A DNA stretch of 49,493 bases, taken from Mycobacterium nebraskense. Its GTDB lineage: Bacteria; Actinomycetota; Actinomycetes; Mycobacteriales; Mycobacteriaceae. Shown in pieces: positions 34,215 through 42,079 of this stretch. The DNA lies in the NCBI RefSeq assembly GCF_002102255.1, contig NZ_LQPH01000101.1, positions 1 to 49,493 of the forward strand, in the 5' to 3' direction. The notes below the pieces were generated by a model. It was not told the DNA's origin. It was given only the letters and a program-made list of their open reading frames with translations, and did no database searches. Position numbers and translations under genes: made by a program. How positions within the stretch are numbered: the first letter of the stretch is position 1; every line of letters starts with the position of its first letter.

Positions 34215-34808
34215 ATGCCTGAGGCGAGGGGCGGCAGGCCGCGCGACGTGCAGCTGGACGACGTGATCCTGGACGCCACCCGGGAACTCCTGGCGGTCGG
34301 CAGCTACGCCGAGTTGTCGATGGATGGGGTCGCCGCCCGCGCCAAGGTGGGCAAGAAGACGTTGTACCGGCGCTGGTCGTCGAAGGCCCCGCTGGTGGCG
34401 GAAGCGGTCATCGACGCCTACGGCAGGGGTGGCTCTTTCGACGTCCCCACCACCGGGGACCTGCGGGCGGACCTGAGGACCTGGCTGGTCGAGCACGCCG
34501 AGTTCATCGCCGACCCCGCGAGCGCCGCGCTCATCCGCGCGCTCATCGCCGCGGCCGCCGCCAGCACGTTGGACAACGAGGCGCTCGACCAACAGCTGAG
34601 CGTCCCGCAGCGTGCCGGCCTGCTGGACCGCCTGCGCCTTGCCGCCGACGACGGCCAGTTGCGTGCCGACGCCGACATCGATGCGGTCGCGAACGCGCTG
34701 ATGGGCACGTTGCTGCTGCGGTTGCTGAGCCGCACGCCGGCGAACGGCCCGCTCGCCACCGAATTCGACGGGCTCCTCGACGCGATCCTCGGCGGAATCT
34801 TGCGCTGA
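34215..34808 (+). CDS. TetR-family transcriptional regulator
   Basis: A 197-residue TetR protein. The N-terminal helix-turn-helix reads LSMDGVAARAKVGKKTLYRR then WSSKAPLVAEA, and the C-terminal domain is helical and alanine-rich. It is divergent from the phosphotransferase gene with the 33-nt palindrome between them, so autoregulation together with control of the phosphotransferase is the simplest model. The serine-hydrolase gene follows on the same strand and may share its transcript. Confidence 0.92.
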   Translation: MPEARGGRPRDVQLDDVILDATRELLAVGSYAELSMDGVAARAKVGKKTLYRRWSSKAPLVAEAVIDAYGRGGSFDVPTTGDLRADLRTWLVEHAEFIADPASAALIRALIAAAAASTLDNEALDQQLSVPQRAGLLDRLRLAADDGQLRADADIDAVANALMGTLLLRLLSRTPANGPLATEFDGLLDAILGGILR

Positions 34809-34862
34809 TCGGTGCGGGGACACTCCGACCGTTGCGCAGGGGCGACTGATAGCTTCGTCCTC

Positions 34863-36161
34863 GTGGCAGCGGCGCGGCGTGGCACCGTGACACCGTCGGT
34901 TCTTCTGGTCACCGACGACGGTCTGCCACGCGGTGTCTCCGGCGCGGCCGACCCCCATTTCGGCAACGTCGTCAAGCTGTTCGCGCAGCTGTTTCCCGGT
35001 CGCCGGTTCGGTGGCGGAGCGTTGAGCGTCTACATCGACGGCGTGCCCGTCGTCGACGTCTGGACGGGGTGGTCGGACCGGGCCGGCACCCAGCGCTGGA
35101 CCGCCGACACCGGCGCGATGGTGTTCTCGGCGACCAAGGGCGTCGCGTCGACCGTGATCCACCGGCTGGCCGACCGCGGCCTGCTTTCCTACGACGAGCC
35201 CGTCGCCGAATACTGGCCGGAGTTCGCGGCCAACGGAAAGGACGAAATCACGGTTCGCGACGTCTTGCGGCATCGCTCCGGGTTGTCGCATCTGCGCGGC
35301 GTCACCAAGGCGCAGTTGATGGACCACGCCCTGATGGAGGAGCGCCTCGCCGCAGCACCCGTCGACCATTTGCGCGGCGTGCAGGCCTATCACGCGTTGA
35401 CCTACGGCTGGCTGCTGTCCGGTCTGGCCAGGGCGGTCACGGGCAAGGGCATGCGGGAGCTGATCCGCCAGGAGGTCGCGCGTCCCCTCAACACCGACGG
35501 CGTGCACCTGGGCCGCCCGCCGGAAGGTTCGCCCACCCAGGCCGCGCAGATCCTGATTCCGCACGGCAGGCTGCGCACCCCGGTGTTCAACTTCATCGCA
35601 CCGAAGGTGGCCGGCCTGCCATTCTCCGGCGCGCTGGGCGCGATGTACTTTCCTGGCGTGGTTTCCCTGATCAAGGGCGACACGCCGTTCCTCGACGGGG
35701 AGGTCCCCGCCGCCAACGGCGTGGTCACCGGCCGCGGGCTGGCGAAGATGTATGCCGTGCTGGCCAACGACGGCCGCATCGACGGCAAGAAGTATTTGTC
35801 CGAGGAGCTGGCGCGCGGTCTGGCGGGGCAGGCCCGCCGGAAGTGGCCCGACGCGAACATGGTGGTGCCCATGCCATTTCACCTCGGCTACCACGAATCG
35901 CCGGTGCCCGGTTTGCTGCGCGGTTTCGGCCACGTCGGTCTCGGTGGAACGCTCGGCTGGGCCGACCCCGAAGCCGGCAGCTCGTTCGGTTTCGTCCACA
36001 ACCGGTTGCTGACGCCGTTGCTGTTCGACATGGGATCCTTTGCGGGCCTGGCCCGTCCGCTGCGCAACGCCATCCTGGCCGCCCGCGATCAGGGTCCGCT
36101 GCGGGTGCCGCAACTGGGCGCCGCCTACGCCAAGCCCGCCCGGCGCAAGGCGGCCCTATAA
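34863..36161 (+). CDS. Serine beta-lactamase-fold hydrolase (family VIII esterase-like)
   Basis: A 432-residue protein of the beta-lactamase/penicillin-binding class C type. The catalytic SxxK motif is SATKG, a YxN-like YHALTYG follows, and the third motif appears as GHVGLGG. In mycobacteria such proteins are often annotated as Lip esterases. No clear signal peptide is seen. The start is uncertain: GTG at 34863 is used, but GTG codons at 34812 and 34887 are in frame and none has a good ribosome binding site. Its end overlaps the convergent cutinase gene by 6 nt. Confidence 0.85.
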   Translation: MAAARRGTVTPSVLLVTDDGLPRGVSGAADPHFGNVVKLFAQLFPGRRFGGGALSVYIDGVPVVDVWTGWSDRAGTQRWTADTGAMVFSATKGVASTVIHRLADRGLLSYDEPVAEYWPEFAANGKDEITVRDVLRHRSGLSHLRGVTKAQLMDHALMEERLAAAPVDHLRGVQAYHALTYGWLLSGLARAVTGKGMRELIRQEVARPLNTDGVHLGRPPEGSPTQAAQILIPHGRLRTPVFNFIAPKVAGLPFSGALGAMYFPGVVSLIKGDTPFLDGEVPAANGVVTGRGLAKMYAVLANDGRIDGKKYLSEELARGLAGQARRKWPDANMVVPMPFHLGYHESPVPGLLRGFGHVGLGGTLGWADPEAGSSFGFVHNRLLTPLLFDMGSFAGLARPLRNAILAARDQGPLRVPQLGAAYAKPARRKAAL

Positions 36162-36800
36162 CCGGGCGGCGACGAAGTTCGCGGCCTGGGCCGTCATCCC
36201 GGACTGCACATACGAGGCGTGCGCGAAGACGTTGATGTTGGAGCCACTGGAACACGCCGGGTCGCCGTCCGCGCACATGTCGATGGTCTTCGCGGCGTAC
36301 GGCGGACCGATCGGGGGGAACACGGCGCCCGACAAGCGATTCGCGAGTGCGCTCGTCGGATTGCCGAAGACGGCGATCGCCGCGACATGATCAGCCGCCT
36401 GGGGCGCCATGGCCGGCGTGGCCAGATCGATCACACCCGCGCCCTGCGAAAATCCGCCGAGCACCATTCTGGTGTTGGGGCAGCGTCCCATCATGTCCTG
36501 TACGTGAGCAACCAGGTCATCGGCACCGTTTTGGGCGCTCGCCGCGAAAGCCTCAGTCGCGGGGTAGTTCACCGGGTAGACACCCATCGATCGGCCGGAA
36601 ATCTGGGAGCCGAGCGAGTCGACGAACGCCTGGCCCACGTTGCCGACACCCGGGGGCTGGCCGGTGCCGCGAGCGAACGCCACCTCGACGGCGGGACACG
36701 GATCGGCATGTACGGCAGGGCTGCTGAGCGTCCCGCCCGACGCCGCCGACGTCACCGCGATCGCAACGCAAAGGACGCGAAGGATGTGGTGGGCGCTCAC
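36156..36800 (-). CDS. Secreted cutinase-family hydrolase (Culp-like)
   Basis: A 214-residue exported cutinase. The signal peptide ends at HA-DP (residue 32). The nucleophile is S118 in GGFSQGAG, the aspartate D180 in CADGDPAC and the histidine H194 in FAHASYVQSGM. It resembles CFP21/Cut3-type proteins of M. tuberculosis more than the other cutinase in the window. The GTG start overlaps the stop of the upstream dehydrogenase gene (GTGA), so the two are translationally coupled, an unexpected pairing. Confidence 0.92.
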   Translation of the reverse strand: MSAHHILRVLCVAIAVTSAASGGTLSSPAVHADPCPAVEVAFARGTGQPPGVGNVGQAFVDSLGSQISGRSMGVYPVNYPATEAFAASAQNGADDLVAHVQDMMGRCPNTRMVLGGFSQGAGVIDLATPAMAPQAADHVAAIAVFGNPTSALANRLSGAVFPPIGPPYAAKTIDMCADGDPACSSGSNINVFAHASYVQSGMTAQAANFVAARL

Positions 36801-37864
36801 CGCTTAATGCTGACATACGCGTTCCCCTTGGGCAGCGTCAGCGGAAGGTCGGCGTAGGTGACGATGCCCGGCGCCGCCGCGACGACGGCCGGGATCGCGT
36901 TGATGGCGGGCATCGCCGTCATGATGTGCCCGAGATCCATGAACTCCTCGAGCGTCGTGGCCTCGAAGTACGGCGGCGGCAGGAAGCCGACCTTGGTGGT
37001 CACCGTCGGCTGCCCGTCGATCTGAATGACCCAGCCGTCCTGGTCGATCTTCCAGTCGGGTTCGAGCGTCTGCCCCTTGCGCCACCGCACATTCAGGTCG
37101 ATCAGGGTGGTGTCGCCGACGATGCCCTGCCAGCTGATGTAGACCCCCGCCACGCATCCCGCGGGGATGGTCCACGACGCCATCTCGAGATCCGCCGTGG
37201 TCTGGGCGAACTCGGCCACGCACTTCACCTCATCGAGTTCGACGCCGAGCGCATCGCCCACCAGCCGGACGGCCTCACCGAAGATGGCCGTTCCCTTCGC
37301 CGCCATCGCCTGCAGCTCCGGGTGGTCGATCGGCTGCCCGAAGCCCACCGGCTTCTCGGTTTCCGGTGAATCGTAGAACGTGGTGTCGGCGGCCTCGTTG
37401 ACCGTGACCTTGTCGATCCGGTTGCACACCATCGCCGACACGATCGCCAACAGCTCGGCGAAACCAGGGCTGACCCCGGACCCGAAGATCGTCGAGCCGC
37501 CCTTCTCGCAGGCCTCCGATAACTTCTCGCGGCCCTTGCCGAGGTTTCCCCCGGTGATGAACGACGCCGTGGTGACCACGTTGACGCCCGCGGACAGGAT
37601 GCGGACCAGCTCGTCGACATCGATCCACATCGGGTTGTAAACCACGCAGTCCGGTTTCAGCGCCAGCAGCGCGTCGACATCATTGGTGGCCGCCACGCCC
37701 AGCGGCGGGATCCCGACCAGATCGCCGGCGTCGCGGCCGACCTTGTCCGCCGACCAGGCATAGCAGCCCACCAGTTCATACGTGGGGTTGGCGACGATCG
37801 ACTTCAGCGAGCTCTTGCCGACATTGCCGGTGTTCCACTGAACCACTCGATAGTTGTTTGGCAC
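36797..37864 (-). CDS. DapB-like NAD(P)-dependent dehydrogenase
   Basis: A 355-residue protein with an N-terminal Rossmann fold (VVQWNTGNVGKSSLKSI) and the domain order of dihydrodipicolinate-reductase-like proteins. Many mycobacterial genomes carry several such genes, annotated as dihydrodipicolinate reductase-like or amine dehydrogenase-like; none is the true DapB, which is shorter. The start is GTG at 37864 (MPNNYRVVQW); the frame runs on upstream antisense to the next gene without support. Substrate unknown. It is coupled to the cutinase gene. Confidence 0.87.
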   Translation of the reverse strand: MPNNYRVVQWNTGNVGKSSLKSIVANPTYELVGCYAWSADKVGRDAGDLVGIPPLGVAATNDVDALLALKPDCVVYNPMWIDVDELVRILSAGVNVVTTASFITGGNLGKGREKLSEACEKGGSTIFGSGVSPGFAELLAIVSAMVCNRIDKVTVNEAADTTFYDSPETEKPVGFGQPIDHPELQAMAAKGTAIFGEAVRLVGDALGVELDEVKCVAEFAQTTADLEMASWTIPAGCVAGVYISWQGIVGDTTLIDLNVRWRKGQTLEPDWKIDQDGWVIQIDGQPTVTTKVGFLPPPYFEATTLEEFMDLGHIMTAMPAINAIPAVVAAAPGIVTYADLPLTLPKGNAYVSIKR

Positions 37865-37893
37865 TCGCACAGCATAGGGAATCGCGGCCGCCG

Positions 37894-39024
37894 TTAGTAG
37901 GCGGATTCGGCCGCCAATATTTCCGCGAGGAAGGCGTCGCCGGGCGGCCGGTCCAGCCGGGCCCGCACCCACCGGCGCACCCGTTCCCGGGTCTCGGGCG
38001 ACTCCGTCGTCTCGGCCCCGACGCGCACCGACGTCGCCGACCAATCGTGGTCCCAGGCCGCCGATTCGGTGAGCGGACGTTGTTGGCCGTCGACCAGGGG
38101 GAGCGTTGCGCGGCCGTCGGCGTCCAGGGCGCCGGTGCCGGAAATGGCCCCGGAGCGCAGTCGCACCGCCAGGCCGGTGGGTGCGTGCGGGCCGATGACG
38201 GCCGCCCGTACGACGGCTGTCCCGCCCGCCTCGACCGTCCACTCGACCGTGTTCTCGCCCGCGTCGAAGATGCCGGGCGGAACCCCACCCCAGTTGACGG
38301 ACGCGACGCCACGGGCAATCGGAGCCACGGCGCGCGCGCCTGCGCCCGCGCCGGCGGCCAGGGCGTAGTCGTCGCGGCGTCCGCTGGGCTCGGTCAACAC
38401 CGCGCCCGAATCATCAAGGACCGCATACAGTTCGGGCCAGCCGGGGCCGTCCACCCCCAATTCGTCGGCCAGATCGGCGCCGGCCCGCACCAAATCGAGT
38501 GCGCGCGGATCACCGTCCGCGGCGTGCGCGGCCAGGGCCGCGGCGTGCGGCGCCAGCAATTCCGTGACATCGGAATCCAAGGTGTCGTCGGCGAAGAAGC
38601 CCTGCGCGCCGGCGGTCAGCAACGCGACTTCGAGGTCCAGCAACGCGCGGTCCAGGTCGGCGATGCCGTCCTGTCGGCTCGCCGGCCACCAGCGCCGCAG
38701 CCAATGGCCCACGGCCAGCCTGCGGAGCGGGCCGACCGAGCCCGGCAGGATGTCCACGCCGGCGAGGTCGATGCTGCGCGGGTCGTCCGCCGACCCCACA
38801 GCGGAAGCCAGGGCGACGTGGCCGGACTCCCCTAGGATCCGCCAAAGCCATTCGGCGCGTGGGAGATCGGTGAACGTGATGTGGGTCGCCGCATCGTCCG
38901 GGTCGCCTGGCTCGTCCAAGGTCCACGACAGCACCGCGCCACTGACTTCCAGCACCGCGGCCAGCGGCGTCGCCTCGCTGACGGGGCCGGTGCTCCACAG
39001 ACCGGATTCGGCGACCAATCTCAT
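37894..39024 (-). CDS. Protein of unknown function, coupled partner B beside the CHAT locus
   Basis: A 376-residue soluble protein I do not recognise. The N-terminal half is acidic and alanine-rich and probably helical. The C-terminal part (about 240-340: NWGGVPPGIFDAGENTVEWT onward, with alternating small and polar residues) looks like a beta-sandwich, and the end is helical again. No signal peptide or membrane segment. The ATG overlaps the stop of the upstream unknown gene by 4 nt, so the two are made together. Position close to the CHAT and TPR genes suggests a shared function, which is inference. Confidence 0.75.
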   Translation of the reverse strand: MRLVAESGLWSTGPVSEATPLAAVLEVSGAVLSWTLDEPGDPDDAATHITFTDLPRAEWLWRILGESGHVALASAVGSADDPRSIDLAGVDILPGSVGPLRRLAVGHWLRRWWPASRQDGIADLDRALLDLEVALLTAGAQGFFADDTLDSDVTELLAPHAAALAAHAADGDPRALDLVRAGADLADELGVDGPGWPELYAVLDDSGAVLTEPSGRRDDYALAAGAGAGARAVAPIARGVASVNWGGVPPGIFDAGENTVEWTVEAGGTAVVRAAVIGPHAPTGLAVRLRSGAISGTGALDADGRATLPLVDGQQRPLTESAAWDHDWSATSVRVGAETTESPETRERVRRWVRARLDRPPGDAFLAEILAAESAY

Positions 39025-40346
39025 CCGGCCACCTGCAATTCCAGCATCGCCTTGATCCGCTGCCGGTGGTCCAGGCTCACCGACCGCGCCACCCCCTCGA
39101 GCAGCGACCGCACGTCATCGACGTCATCGCAGGGCTCCTGCCACACGTCGCGCCCGTGCAGCCGCGCCCACAGGCGGCTCAGGTAGGGCTGCGCGTACGC
39201 GGCGAGGTCGTCGACCACCTGCCGTTGGCGTGGATGGAGGGGGCCGCCCTCGGCGAGGTAGCGCCGGGCGTGCAGTACGTAGGCCTCCTTGCGCAACCGC
39301 GCCTGAATCTGCGCCGCCAGGGCGTAGCGGCCGGCGGCGGACGGGTCCAGCGGGTCCAGCTCCACCGCGATCTCGATACCCGCGACCAGCGTGGCCTGCT
39401 TGTCCTCGGACAGCAGCCCCCAGGGCGCGCAGGCCCGGTCGACTTCCTCCTCGCAGAGCAGCGGGATATCGGGCAACGCGTCGCGGTCCAGGGCACGCCG
39501 TAGGGTCGCGCGCACCCGGTCCACCACGCTGCGATCCAGCGGCCGGTCGCTATCGGATTCGCCGGCGACGCGCGGGGGACGTTGCGGCGCAACTGAACTC
39601 AGGCCCAGCTCGACGATCGACCACGGCAGGTGCGCCCCCTCGACCCGGGCCAGGGCACCCAGGTTGTACGGCGTGGCGTCGGCGATCATCGCCGACCAGA
39701 CGCGCTGCCGGGCCGTCGCGGTGCCGTGGCTGTTGGCGGGTCCGAGGACGGTGGCGAGCTCGGCCAGGAAGGGGCCGGTGACAGTCGCCGGGGCTGTTTC
39801 CGGGGCCCGCACGTCCCGCCAGCTGCGGTCGAGCTGGTCGGCCAGCTTGGCGACCGCTTCGGGATCGGCCACGTACTGGTGCAGCACCTCGATCGCGGTG
39901 CGGTCGCGGCCCTGGTGGAGGTCGCCCAGCACCGCGGCCGCCGTCTCGCGATCCTGCGGTGCCGGTGGGCCTTTCGTCACCGCGAGCTCGAAGCACACCG
40001 GGAAGTACAGTTCTTGCGCGTTGCCGGTGCGGATGCGCTGCCTGCGCCGCTCCAACTTGAGGACGTCGAACCACGCTGCGGCCGAGCGCAATTCGGGGCC
40101 GCTGCCGACGATCAGGTCACGCATCGCCGCGGCCGTCTCGGGGTTGACTACGGGCGCCGAATATTGCGGGTTGGACCGCAACCGGAGCACCAACGGGTCG
40201 ATGATGCGTTTGACGGTGCGGCTCAGCGGGCCGCCGTCGTCGCTGCTGAGCACCTCCACGCCGGGGCCGATCGCCCGCCACGCCGCGTCGATCACCGACC
40301 GGCGGGGGTGCCCGACCGCGACGGCCAGCTGCGAATCCGCGCTCAT
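39021..40346 (-). CDS. Protein of unknown function, coupled partner A beside the CHAT locus
   Basis: A 441-residue soluble, largely helical protein with many arginines and no motif I can name. The ATG at 40346 (MSADSQLAVAVGHP) is chosen over a GTG two codons upstream. Its stop overlaps the start of partner B. An 83-nt gap separates it from the divergent small gene at 40430, which lies between it and the CHAT gene. No catalytic signature, ATPase motif or membrane helix is visible. Confidence 0.75.
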   Translation of the reverse strand: MSADSQLAVAVGHPRRSVIDAAWRAIGPGVEVLSSDDGGPLSRTVKRIIDPLVLRLRSNPQYSAPVVNPETAAAMRDLIVGSGPELRSAAAWFDVLKLERRRQRIRTGNAQELYFPVCFELAVTKGPPAPQDRETAAAVLGDLHQGRDRTAIEVLHQYVADPEAVAKLADQLDRSWRDVRAPETAPATVTGPFLAELATVLGPANSHGTATARQRVWSAMIADATPYNLGALARVEGAHLPWSIVELGLSSVAPQRPPRVAGESDSDRPLDRSVVDRVRATLRRALDRDALPDIPLLCEEEVDRACAPWGLLSEDKQATLVAGIEIAVELDPLDPSAAGRYALAAQIQARLRKEAYVLHARRYLAEGGPLHPRQRQVVDDLAAYAQPYLSRLWARLHGRDVWQEPCDDVDDVRSLLEGVARSVSLDHRQRIKAMLELQVAG

Positions 40347-40429
40347 CTGCACAGAATAGGGGCATCGCGCAAAACACGGCAGCCGAAAACTTGGGTTCGG
40401 TAGCCGGTCGGCGGCTTCACCCTGGTCGC

Positions 40430-40729
40430 ATGAACAAGCTGTTGGTGCTGGTTGACCGGATCAGGTGCGCCCGGCGGCGGGGCGGCGGGGACCGCGTCGT
40501 CGGGGTCGGTACCGTGCGCACGGTCGAGCGTCAGGTTTTCATCGAGGTGGTCGCCGTCTCCGGGGAGACGTTCATCGGCAAGCTGGCGCGTTGCGGCGAC
40601 GACCTCGACATGTCGATGCTGCGCCCCGGCCTGGTCGTTCTGGTTGCGTTCGATCCCGCTGCGCGCGAGAAACTTTCGCTGCCCGACGACGTGTTGGCGG
40701 TGCACGCGGCGTGGGTGGCCTCGCTGTGA
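40430..40729 (+). CDS. Small conserved-looking protein of unknown function within the CHAT locus
   Basis: A 99-residue protein. The N-terminus is strongly basic (MNKLLVLVDRIRCARRRGGG) and the rest looks like a small beta-barrel with a turn-rich core (VRTVERQVFIEVVAV, GETFIGKLARCGDDLDMS). It is the only plus-strand gene of the locus and ends 3 nt before the convergent CHAT stop. Function unknown; nucleic-acid binding is possible from the basic start but is not shown. Confidence 0.65.
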   Translation: MNKLLVLVDRIRCARRRGGGDRVVGVGTVRTVERQVFIEVVAVSGETFIGKLARCGDDLDMSMLRPGLVVLVAFDPAAREKLSLPDDVLAVHAAWVASL

Positions 40730-40732
40730 GCG

Positions 40733-42079
40733 CTACCGTGCGCCGTCCACCGCGAAGGTGACCACCGCGCCCCAGTACAGCGGGCTGGCCGTGGCATCGC
40801 CGTCGCGCCAGCGCCGCATCTGTTCGCGCTGCCAACGGTTCACAGCGCACCCGGCGTCGGCTTCGGTGTCGTGGGCGCGATCCACGGCGGCCACGACGTC
40901 GGCCATCGGATCGGCGGCCGCCGTGGCGAATTGCCGATACGCGGCGGTGGTGGGCAGCGACCACAGGGTGGCGGTCACCAACTGTGCGCCGCCCAGGATC
41001 ATCGCCGCCACCAGCCCGGTGGCCTCGTCGAATTGATAGTCGCCACCCGACCCGCATGCGAGCAGGGCCACCCGCGGCGGCATCGGCAGTTGCAGGGCCA
41101 TCAGGTCCGACGCGGTGAGCGGGCGGTGATCACCGATCGCATCGGCGTCGCCGGGGGTCTCGGCGGTATCGGCCAGGTGCAGCGCGGCCCGATCCGCTTG
41201 ACCGTCCGCCGAACTCGCGTGCCCGACGTAGAACAGCCGGCTGGGGGCCTGAGCCAGCAGCTTGGCCAGCCACGTGCGATCGGCGTCTTGGCGGCGGAAC
41301 AGTTCGACCGCGGCGTAGACGGGCGGCAGCACCGGCCGGTGCTCCATCACGTTGGTAAAGTGCCGCGCCAACGGTGTTTCCGGCGAGGGCCTGCCGAGCA
41401 CCGACCCCAGCGCGGAGTCCGGGCGCTGCCCCGGCACCCGGGGGTCGAGGACCAGGAGCGGCGCACCGTCTTTCCTCGAGTCCCATCGGTTCGGCACCCG
41501 CGGTGAGTGCACGATGTTCGGTGGGACCGCCATCAGGACGTCGACCAATTCCATCAGCCGGTGGCCGTCGGTATGTTTCCCGATATCGGCAAGCTGCCAG
41601 GGGATCCGGGCCGCGGCCCTGCCGCTGGCGGTGATGGCCTCCTGGCGGGCGCGCACCAATTCCTCCTTGCTGGGCCCCGATTTCGGCACCGCCAGCAATC
41701 CCCACGGGACGCGCGCCAGCCGCGCGCTGGGCGAGACGAACAGCACCGCGCGCGGCGTGGCAACGCACTCCGTCAACAGCTGCCAGGCCGCGGAGCTGAT
41801 CAGCAACACCCCGAGGATGTAGGCGAGCGTCAGTTCGCTCTCCGGCGCCGCGAACGGTCCGGAGGTCAGGGCACGCTCGATGGCGTCCCGCCGGCCCTCG
41901 GAGCCGTGGGGCTCGGGCAGGGCGTTCGCCAGCTCTTCCAGCGCGGCCAGCAGCAGCGGCTCTTCGACCACCCAGGTCACGGTTTTCGACGGCTGCCCGA
42001 CGATCCGCAAGCTGGCGTAGGTGGCGATCCCCACGTCGGCGTAACGCAGGATCAGGGTGGTCCGGTCGGTGTCGCTCAT
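40733..42079 (-). CDS. CHAT-domain caspase-like protease
   Basis: A 448-residue protein whose C-terminal half (about residues 205-445) is a CHAT domain, the bacterial caspase-like fold. The catalytic dyad is clear: H287 in RLFYVGHASS and C342 in VALLACGSG, followed by ATLWSLP. The N-terminal 200 residues are helical and unassigned. CHAT proteases act in bacterial conflict and programmed-death systems and in type III-E CRISPR effectors, usually together with TPR proteins. The ATG overlaps the stop of the upstream TPR-like gene by 4 nt. Its target is unknown; the neighbouring proteins A and B are candidates. Confidence 0.9.
   Translation of the reverse strand: MSDTDRTTLILRYADVGIATYASLRIVGQPSKTVTWVVEEPLLLAALEELANALPEPHGSEGRRDAIERALTSGPFAAPESELTLAYILGVLLISSAAWQLLTECVATPRAVLFVSPSARLARVPWGLLAVPKSGPSKEELVRARQEAITASGRAAARIPWQLADIGKHTDGHRLMELVDVLMAVPPNIVHSPRVPNRWDSRKDGAPLLVLDPRVPGQRPDSALGSVLGRPSPETPLARHFTNVMEHRPVLPPVYAAVELFRRQDADRTWLAKLLAQAPSRLFYVGHASSADGQADRAALHLADTAETPGDADAIGDHRPLTASDLMALQLPMPPRVALLACGSGGDYQFDEATGLVAAMILGGAQLVTATLWSLPTTAAYRQFATAAADPMADVVAAVDRAHDTEADAGCAVNRWQREQMRRWRDGDATASPLYWGAVVTFAVDGAR

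Noticed and set aside
34143..36113. 656-codon minus-strand open frame antisense to the TetR and serine-hydrolase genes
   Set aside because: Composition typical of an antisense shadow; the plus-strand proteins carry clear motifs.
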